Shown: piece by piece, positions 1 to 5,101 of the stretch
Layout of the letters: each line of letters opens with the position of its first letter
Position numbering within the stretch: the stretch's first letter is position 1
Source of the DNA: Verrucomicrobiota bacterium
Lineage (GTDB): Bacteria > Verrucomicrobiota > Verrucomicrobiia > Chthoniobacterales > UBA10450
Direction: 5' to 3'
NCBI GenBank assembly: GCA_003219925.1
Contig: QHQU01000149.1
Coordinates: 1 to 10,661 of the forward strand
Length of the DNA: 10,661 nucleotides
Translations under genes and position numbers: made by a program
Notes under the pieces: generated by a model
The model's database searches: none
Seen by the model: only the letters and a program-made list of their open reading frames with translations
What the model was told of the DNA's origin: nothing

Positions 1-1
1 T

Positions 2-772
2 GATACCAGTTTCTTTTCCTTCAGCCGCGCGCTGAGGGTAATCGGTCACGAAAAGTTGACCGGCATACTCTGCTCTGCCGGGACGAGGGAAATTATCGAC
101 CTTTACGCTCGTGAAGGAAAGGTCGTGCTGGTGACGACCCGCGATGCCGAGACTTACTGCTCCGAAGCGCCGGTTACGCTGGTAAACATCGATCCCGACC
201 GCGTGGCTGCCGCGCGCGAGACTCAATCTCAAACCGGTTGCCCGTTGTTCATTACTCTCCTCCGGGAGGACCTGATTTTGCGCGATCCGGCCCTGCAATT
301 GGTCCAGCATTATGGGCAAAAACTTTTCGCGCGACAATGGAGCGCACCAAGAGTGCAATTCGCGTTTGAACAAACAAGCGAGCTGCCCGATTTCGCCAAC
401 GACATCCCCGCCGAGGAGGACATCGAACATTGGATGTTGAGTACCTTGCGCTTCGTCCAGGCGCAGGATATTACCGACAAAGCCGATTATGACCCCGCCT
501 GGATTCCCGCTTATACGCGTGATGGGTTTGAGCGCATCCAAAAGCTGCGGCTTACCGTGGCTGAAGCACAATTCGCCTCGCAATTCAACGGTTCCCGTTC
601 CATCGCGCAGATCGCGCGCAATCTTCGGCTGGATCTGAAATTCGCCCGCTTGACTCTCTTCCGTTTCGTTGAGCTGGAGATTGTCGAATGCTGGCCACCG
701 GGTGCTTCCGAAAGCGCGGAGCGCGGAAGCGTTCTCAAACGACTGGGCCGGTCGATAGGGATCGGGGAGTAA
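2..772 (+). CDS. DUF4388 (PATAN)-type protein, 5' end outside the window
   Basis: The frame is open from base 2 to a TAA at 770-772, giving 256 visible residues, and no in-frame stop precedes it, so the gene starts upstream of the window. A TTG at 56 is a possible start codon but sits inside the domain and is unlikely to be the real one. The first 50 or so residues (FSRALRVIGHEKLTGILCSA, then LYAREGKVVLVTTRD) match the look of a DUF4388/PATAN domain: a helix, then G-x-L, then an 'xLYFxxGxLVxA'-like strand. The last third (SRSIAQIARNLRLDLKFARL) resembles a small winged-helix module often seen at the end of such proteins. Members of this family are usually linked to two-component or gliding/motility regulation, but no partner is visible. 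It lies 24 bp before the ROK kinase on the same strand, so co-transcription is plausible. No signal peptide or membrane segment is seen in the visible part. The family call is from pattern recognition and the cellular role is unknown. Confidence 0.72.
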   Translation, partial: DTSFFSFSRALRVIGHEKLTGILCSAGTREIIDLYAREGKVVLVTTRDAETYCSEAPVTLVNIDPDRVAAARETQSQTGCPLFITLLREDLILRDPALQLVQHYGQKLFARQWSAPRVQFAFEQTSELPDFANDIPAEEDIEHWMLSTLRFVQAQDITDKADYDPAWIPAYTRDGFERIQKLRLTVAEAQFASQFNGSRSIAQIARNLRLDLKFARLTLFRFVELEIVECWPPGASESAERGSVLKRLGRSIGIGE

Positions 773-785
773 TTTTTACCTGCCC

Positions 786-790
786 AGGGG
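786..790 (+). promoter_or_regulatory. Ribosome binding site of the ROK kinase
   Basis: AGGGG lies six bases before the ATG at 797. It is the clearest Shine-Dalgarno-like sequence in the window and supports this start. The other starts have weak or no such signal. Confidence 0.6.
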
Positions 791-796
791 CGTGCG

Positions 797-1486
797 ATGA
801 AACCGAGCGTTCTCGTCGTCGATATCGGCGGCACTCAGGTGAAACTGCTAATGTCGGCGAAGGACAAATTGAAATTTGATTCTGGACCGGGCATGACGCC
901 GCGCGATTTCGTAAGGAGATTTCACGAAACCACGGCGGAGTTAAAGTTCGCCACTGTTTCCATCGGGTTTCCTTCGGTTGTGCGCAAAGGCAAGATCGTG
1001 AAGGACCCGAAAAATCTCGGAAAAGGTTGGGTCGGGTTCAATTTCAGTCGGGCCCTGAAAAAGCCCACTCGGGTCATTAACGACGCTGCCATGCAGGCAC
1101 TCGGCAGTCATATTCGCGGTCGCATGCTTTTTCTCGGCTTGGGCACGGGCCTCGGTGCGGCCCTGGTCTGGAGCAAGAACCTCTTGCCACTCGAGCTTGG
1201 GGATCTGCCTTACCGCGATCACCGCAAAATTGAAGACTGGCTGGGCATAAACGGGCTTGAGCGTCTCGGCGAAAAAGCGTGGCGCGAGGAAGTGCTTTAC
1301 TGCGTGACGCAGCTAAAACTTTCGTTCGTCGCCGATACCGTTGTCCTCGGTGGCGGCAACGTCAAAAAGATGAAGCACTTGCCGCGCGGAGTGAAGAGAG
1401 GCGATAACCGAAATGCATTTCTCGGGGGACGTCGTTTGTGGGAAATCGATCGCAAAACCGGAATACCGCGTTGGCGAATTTTGTAA
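797..1486 (+). CDS. ROK-family sugar kinase, polyphosphate glucokinase-like
   Basis: This 229-residue protein probably phosphorylates glucose or a related sugar in the cytoplasm, with ATP or polyphosphate as donor. Visible motifs in order are the phosphate-1 loop VVDIGGTQVK (residues 7-16), a PPGK-like stretch PKNLGKGWVGFNF (71-83), the sugar-binding and catalytic NDAAMQ with D96 as expected general base, the phosphate-2 loop GLGTGLGAA (114-122), and the nucleotide-binding VLGGGN (183-188). The closing NAFLGGRRLWE (206-216) is also typical of PPGK-like ROK proteins. It is somewhat shorter than the usual 240-265 residues. The family normally has E-x-G-H before the second sugar-contact region; here it reads ELGD (133-136), so the usual histidine is aspartate. 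No ROK zinc-finger cysteine cluster is present. The ATG at 797 is supported by AGGGG at 786-790, six bases upstream. It follows the DUF4388 gene closely and probably shares its transcript. The donor and the sugar cannot be decided from sequence. Confidence 0.82.
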   Translation: MKPSVLVVDIGGTQVKLLMSAKDKLKFDSGPGMTPRDFVRRFHETTAELKFATVSIGFPSVVRKGKIVKDPKNLGKGWVGFNFSRALKKPTRVINDAAMQALGSHIRGRMLFLGLGTGLGAALVWSKNLLPLELGDLPYRDHRKIEDWLGINGLERLGEKAWREEVLYCVTQLKLSFVADTVVLGGGNVKKMKHLPRGVKRGDNRNAFLGGRRLWEIDRKTGIPRWRIL

Positions 1487-1525
1487 GACGGTCGCCCGTA
1501 TTGTTTGTTTTTCGCTATGGCCGAG

Positions 1526-1544
1526 CCAGCCAAGCTGGAGTTTT
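1526..1544 (+). terminator. Possible weak terminator between convergent genes
   Basis: CCAGC (1526-1530) and GCTGG (1534-1538) form a five-base-pair stem with a CAA loop, followed by AGTTTT. It lies 40 bp after the ROK kinase stop and just before the end of the converging SET gene. The position suits a factor-independent terminator for the + strand operon, but the stem is short and the T run has only four bases. Confidence 0.3.
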
Positions 1545-2062
1545 CAGCGAGCGCGTGCCGGAATCTTATCGGCAAGGAACGTAGCGAAATAACCGTGATA
1601 GCGTGCCTGCAGTTCCGGCCGCTGCCAATCTTTGCCGGTAAGAATCCGACGGCAATTGAGTGAGCCGCATTTGCATTCCATTTCGTAGCTGTCGTCGTCC
1701 GTCATGCACCAGTCATGGGTCAATTCCTCCCCGGCCCGAATATCCCGAAGGCCGACGAAGATAATATTGCCGCGCAGGCCGAGGTTGGGGTCGCAGGAAT
1801 GGTTACTGTAGAGCATGGAACCCTCCCGTTCCTCCTGTGTTACCGGCGCGATGAATAAATCGTCGCCAATTTGAATCTCGACCGGGCCAAGTCTGGGCGT
1901 GACTTCGCGTTCTACAAAGTCTCGACTGACGATGTGACCGCCCTTGATCATCACTATCTCGCCTTTGGCAATATCGGCCACAGCAAATAGCCCTTTGCCG
2001 TGAATTGGACTTTGTCGCACTTCGGTTTTGGGCGAGCGCCAGGAAAGTGGAGTTTCGTTCAC
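1544..2062 (-). CDS. SET domain protein, probable protein-lysine methyltransferase
   Basis: This 172-residue protein is essentially a lone SET domain, expected to transfer a methyl group from S-adenosylmethionine to a protein lysine. Visible features are the entry motif HGKGLFAV (21-28), the pseudoknot motif YSNHSCDPN (85-93), RDIRAGEELTHDW (106-118), and a post-SET-like cysteine cluster CKCGSLNCR (130-138) whose three cysteines could help bind zinc. The catalytic tyrosine usually found at the end of the 'GEEL-x-x-D-Y' motif is W118 here. I recall 'THDW' forms in other bacterial members, so this may be a subfamily trait rather than damage. No signal peptide is seen. The start is GTG: an in-frame TAA lies three codons upstream and no other good start precedes the domain. 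No clear Shine-Dalgarno is visible. It is the last gene of the - strand series, 185 bp after the lipoprotein, so it may have its own promoter. The target protein is unknown. Confidence 0.85.
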   Translation of the reverse strand: MNETPLSWRSPKTEVRQSPIHGKGLFAVADIAKGEIVMIKGGHIVSRDFVEREVTPRLGPVEIQIGDDLFIAPVTQEEREGSMLYSNHSCDPNLGLRGNIIFVGLRDIRAGEELTHDWCMTDDDSYEMECKCGSLNCRRILTGKDWQRPELQARYHGYFATFLADKIPARAR

Positions 2063-2247
2063 AAGCAGTCGTTACATCAACGGCGACGATGCGAAAACGG
2101 AAAAGGGGTCTTTGTCCAGGATTGGAATGTGGAGAATAAATGCACTTGCCGGGATCCTTCGGCGCGCTTTTCGACGCGTTAGCGGTGGCAGGTTTTTTTG
2201 CGAACGACGGAAGGGTTTGACCGGATCTATCCTCGATCGCAGGTCGG
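2063..2247. other. Intergenic stretch between lipoprotein and SET gene
   Basis: No convincing gene is seen in these 185 bp on either strand; short open frames here have no recognisable motifs. The only structure noticed is the dyad at 2216-2252. Confidence 0.6.
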
Positions 2248-2252
2248 TCAAA
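2216..2252 (-). terminator. Dyad at the lipoprotein stop codon, possible terminator or operator
   Basis: TTTGACCG (2216-2223) and CGGTCAAA (2245-2252) are perfect inverted copies separated by 21 bases. The dyad overlaps the TGA of the lipoprotein gene. There is no T run after the stem on the - strand, so a classical terminator is not well supported. It might equally be an operator for the SET gene downstream, or chance. Confidence 0.25.
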
Positions 2253-2433
2253 AGTTAAAACCAGGCTGAGTGCGCACTGGCTGTTGCGACGCGTCCGGCG
2301 CGTTCGGGTTCACTTCGCCTGGAATGGCCTCGCGCGTTTTCGCTGCCTCACCGGCGTTGAATTCTTCATCGGTAGCGCAACTGCTAAAAGCCGCGATTCC
2401 GCAGGCAAGGAAAGCGAAACACCAGCTTTTCAC
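2248..2433 (-). CDS. Small secreted lipoprotein, function unknown
   Basis: This 61-residue protein begins MKSWCFAFLACGIAAFSSC, a short type II signal peptide with one lysine, a hydrophobic core and a lipobox-like FSSC at residues 16-19. C19 would be the lipidated residue. The -3 residue is F rather than the preferred L, which is a mild departure. The mature part (about 42 residues) is polar, rich in A, E, N, P and Q, has no recognisable domain and ends QPGFNF. Such peptides are usually anchored in the periplasm or outer membrane. The start is GTG with a weak GGGA just before it; an in-frame stop lies about 12 codons further upstream. It follows the alpha-E gene by 94 bp on the same strand, so it could be the tail of that operon. 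The lipobox makes this more than a random small frame, but no homologue is recognised. Confidence 0.55.
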   Translation of the reverse strand: MKSWCFAFLACGIAAFSSCATDEEFNAGEAAKTREAIPGEVNPNAPDASQQPVRTQPGFNF

Positions 2434-2527
2434 TCCCAGATAAATAACCGGCGCGTTCTCGATTTCCAGCGGAGATAAACTTTAGCCGCGGTCGCTGGCG
2501 GCGGCGGATCGACTCCACGATGCCGGC

Positions 2528-3529
2528 TCACGCGGTTCGCCCCTCCGCGATCGAAGGCGGCGAAATCGTTTCGTTGGTGGCGCAATAGATTTCGAAAAGG
2601 GCTCTGCTGATTTCGGCGAGACGTCTTTGGGTGAGAATAAGGTACTCATGCAGGCCGTAATCGAAGATGCCGGCGATCGTAGCGAAATCGAGGTCGTAGC
2701 GTAAGCGGCCGGAAAGACGTTCTGCCTCGTTGGCATAGTTCGTCTCGGGCGATCCGGAAATGCGATGGAGGGCAGCATCAAGAGACTCAACGCTAAAGCG
2801 GATGGACCGGGGAAATTCGGGATGGGTGATCAAAAACTCCGCTACCTTCCACGGCGCGACCTGCCCAACATAGATCTTGCGGTAAGCCTCAAGCGCGCTG
2901 CATGATTTCAAGACCGACATCCATTGGATGGTATCGATGTTGCCGCCGACTTGTTCTCCCGAAGGCAGGAGGAGGTGATATTTGACGTCGAGAATGCGCG
3001 AGGTGTTGTCGGCCCGTTCGAGAAATCTGCCGATGCGAATGAAATCCCAACCTTCGCTATGCGTCATGGTCGCGTCGGCGATTCCCTGGATCAGATGTGA
3101 GCCGGTAATAATACGCCGGAAAAATTCGTACGGACTCAAACGCAGCATCTTTTTCCCGGTCTCGCCTTTGACGAAAAGATAGAGCCGATTGATGTGCTCC
3201 CACATTTCGCTCGAAATTTGTTCGCGCACAGTCCGCGCATTTTCGCGGGCAGCGACGAGAGAGGAGTAAACTGAGTTCGGGTTCTGGCGCTGCAGACAAA
3301 CGAAATCGACGGCAGCCTGGCCATCGGGGTTTTGATAGAGCGAAGTGAAAAGTTCGTTTTCTTCCAGCGAACTGATGATCGGGTTCCACTGCTGCTGTCT
3401 GTCGGGATCGCGGGCGTTTTCAAGATCGAGGAGCAATTGCAGATTTACGTCGGCGATGCGGGCATTATTTTCTGCGCGCTCGATGTAGCGACTCATCCAG
3501 AAAAGGGAATCAGCGACCCGACTAAGCAT
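2528..3529 (-). CDS. Alpha-E domain protein
   Basis: This 333-residue, mostly helical cytoplasmic protein is of the alpha-E (former DUF403) family. It opens with the family hallmark MLSRVADSLFWMSRYIERAE (residues 1-20) and keeps the later hallmarks SLVAARENARTVREQIS (around 89-105) and WDFIRIGRFLERADNTSRIL (around 160-179). The length is close to the usual 310-320 residues. Alpha-E proteins are almost always encoded beside a circularly permuted ATP-grasp protein, often with a transglutaminase-like protease, and comparative genomics has linked the set to synthesis or modification of peptides. Their biochemical role is not established. Here the ATP-grasp gene lies 99 bp upstream on the same strand, which supports joint function. 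The ATG start gives the conserved family N-terminus exactly, although there is no Shine-Dalgarno (the bases before it are C-rich). No catalytic motif is known for the family. Confidence 0.93.
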   Translation of the reverse strand: MLSRVADSLFWMSRYIERAENNARIADVNLQLLLDLENARDPDRQQQWNPIISSLEENELFTSLYQNPDGQAAVDFVCLQRQNPNSVYSSLVAARENARTVREQISSEMWEHINRLYLFVKGETGKKMLRLSPYEFFRRIITGSHLIQGIADATMTHSEGWDFIRIGRFLERADNTSRILDVKYHLLLPSGEQVGGNIDTIQWMSVLKSCSALEAYRKIYVGQVAPWKVAEFLITHPEFPRSIRFSVESLDAALHRISGSPETNYANEAERLSGRLRYDLDFATIAGIFDYGLHEYLILTQRRLAEISRALFEIYCATNETISPPSIAEGRTA

Positions 3530-3541
3530 ATGGGGGGAAAC

Positions 3542-3636
3542 GGAGTGGTGGAGTGATGGGAAAGAACATGAACCGGAGCAAGAGGGCCGTGGTTGGCGTC
3601 GCCTTTACTCCATTACTCCAAAATTCCATCATTCCA
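3542..3636. repeat. Octamer direct repeats with an inverted partner array
   Basis: At 3605-3636 four 8-bp units follow one another: TTACTCCA, TTACTCCA, AAATTCCA, TCATTCCA. The last contains the stop codon of the ATP-grasp gene. About 50 bp away GGAGTGGTGGAGT (3542-3554) is nearly the inverted complement of ACTCCATTACTCC (3607-3619): 11 of 13 positions pair and the other two are G-T. A + strand RNA could form a 13-pair stem here; the - strand mRNA would have two A-C mismatches. The repeat lies in the ATP-grasp/alpha-E intergenic gap. It may affect mRNA stability or simply be a mobile or slippage-prone repeat. Confidence 0.5.
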
Positions 3637-5080
3637 CGCTTTGTTCCTCGAGCACCCAGGTATCTTTGCTTCCTCCACCTTGCGATGAGTTCACCACTAA
3701 TGACCCTTCACACAACGCTACCCGGGTGAGTGCGCCGGGAACGATTTTGATTTTCTCCCCCGATAGAATGTAGGGACGCAAATCAACGTGCCGTCCGCGG
3801 ATGACGCCCTCATCGAAAGCGGGAGAGCGCGAGAGAGGAATGATGGGCTGGGCAATGTAATTACGCGGTTCCTTTCGAATGCGCTCCCGAAATTTCTCGC
3901 GCTCCGCCTTGGTCGAATTTGAGCCGACCAGCATCCCATAGCCGCCACTTTCGTTAGCTGCCTTGACGACAAGCTTTTCCAGATTCTCCAAAATGAATGC
4001 GCGATCGGTATCGTCCGCCGCCAGATAGGTCTGGACGTTCGGCAGAATCGCGTCCTGATCGAGGTAGTAGCGGATCATTTTCGGGACGAAGTGATAGATG
4101 ACTTTGTCGTCCGCGATGCCGGTGCCGATGGAATTCGCCAGACTGACATTTCCCTTGCGGTAAGCATCGACCAATCCAGGAACGCCAAGGCCCGAATCTT
4201 TTCGAAAAACCTTCGGATCGAGAAAATCGTCGTTAATCCGGCGATAAATCACGTCGACTGGCTGCAAACCTTTGGTCGTGCGCATGAAAATTTTCCCGTC
4301 GCGGGCAATGAGATCGCGGCCCTCCACAATTTCGATTCCCATCGAGCGCGCGAGGAAGGAATGCTCGTAATAAGCGGAGTTGTAGATGCCGGGCGTAAGG
4401 AGCACGACGGTGGGATTCGCTTTGCCCGCGGGCGCGATGTAACGCAGAACATTGAGGAGCTCCTGGCTGTAATCTTCCACTGGCCGCACCCGGTGTTGCG
4501 CGAACAGATTTGGAAAAACGCGGCGCATGACCTGGCGGTTTTGCACGACATAGGAAACGCCGGATGGGCAGCGCGCATTGTCCTCCAGCACCAGAAAATT
4601 ACCGTCGCGATCGCGCACCAGATCGGTGCCGCAAATGTGGATGTAGATATTTCGCGGCACACTGAAGTGCATGAACTCCGGACGGAAGTGCGCTGCTTGC
4701 CAGAGGTAATCTTTCCGAATCACGCCATCGCGCAGAATGGATTGACCGTGATAGATGTCGTGCAGAAAAAGATTGAGAGCAGTGATTCGCTGTTCCAGAC
4801 CGCGCTCGATCTTTTTCCATTCCTCTGGGGAAATAATTCGCGGGATGAGATCGAAGGGAAAAATCCGCTCGGTCCCTTGGGCGTCGTTGTAAACGGTGAA
4901 GGTGACCCCTTGGCGCAAGAGAGTGAGCTCAGCAAGGTCGCGTTTGCGATCGAATTCTCCTTCCGTCAGCTCGGTGAAACGTTGTAGCAGCCGCTCGTAA
5001 TGAGGCCGGGCCCGGCCCGGTCCGGCAAACATCTCATCATAAAATTCGCCCGTATCGTATTTGGCAAAAAATTCGGTCAC
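3629..5080 (-). CDS. Circularly permuted ATP-grasp family protein
   Basis: This 483-residue protein belongs to the circularly permuted type 2 ATP-grasp family (DUF404/DUF407). The hallmarks, in order, are KYDTGEFYDEMF (7-18), HICGTDLVRD (148-157), LEDNARCPSGVSY (165-177), YRRINDDFLDP (279-289), LANSIGTGIADDK (314-326), VVKAANESGGYGM (371-383) and VVNSSQGGGSKDTW (462-475). ATP-grasp enzymes activate a carboxylate as an acyl phosphate and join it to an amine; the substrates of this family are not firmly known. The length matches the family. The GTG start at 5080 is preferred because it gives the usual family N-terminus and an in-frame TAG lies eight codons upstream. No strong Shine-Dalgarno is seen. 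The alpha-E gene follows after 99 bp, the expected partner. Uncertainty concerns only the substrate. The opposite strand carries a long open frame (4091-4987) that is a shadow. Confidence 0.93.
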   Translation of the reverse strand: MTEFFAKYDTGEFYDEMFAGPGRARPHYERLLQRFTELTEGEFDRKRDLAELTLLRQGVTFTVYNDAQGTERIFPFDLIPRIISPEEWKKIERGLEQRITALNLFLHDIYHGQSILRDGVIRKDYLWQAAHFRPEFMHFSVPRNIYIHICGTDLVRDRDGNFLVLEDNARCPSGVSYVVQNRQVMRRVFPNLFAQHRVRPVEDYSQELLNVLRYIAPAGKANPTVVLLTPGIYNSAYYEHSFLARSMGIEIVEGRDLIARDGKIFMRTTKGLQPVDVIYRRINDDFLDPKVFRKDSGLGVPGLVDAYRKGNVSLANSIGTGIADDKVIYHFVPKMIRYYLDQDAILPNVQTYLAADDTDRAFILENLEKLVVKAANESGGYGMLVGSNSTKAEREKFRERIRKEPRNYIAQPIIPLSRSPAFDEGVIRGRHVDLRPYILSGEKIKIVPGALTRVALCEGSLVVNSSQGGGSKDTWVLEEQSVE

Positions 5081-5101
5081 GAATTCAGTTTGTCGCCGCC
5101 T

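Noticed and set aside
688..879. Small + strand frame bridging the DUF4388 and ROK genes
   Set aside because: It overlaps both well-supported genes in another frame and has no motif.
2205..2250. Sigma70-like promoter (TTGACC with a weak -10) before the SET gene
   Set aside because: The -10 candidate matches poorly and would leave a long leader; it is not strong enough to list.
4091..4987. + strand open frame of 298 codons
   Set aside because: It lies fully antisense to the well-supported ATP-grasp gene and has no motif of its own.
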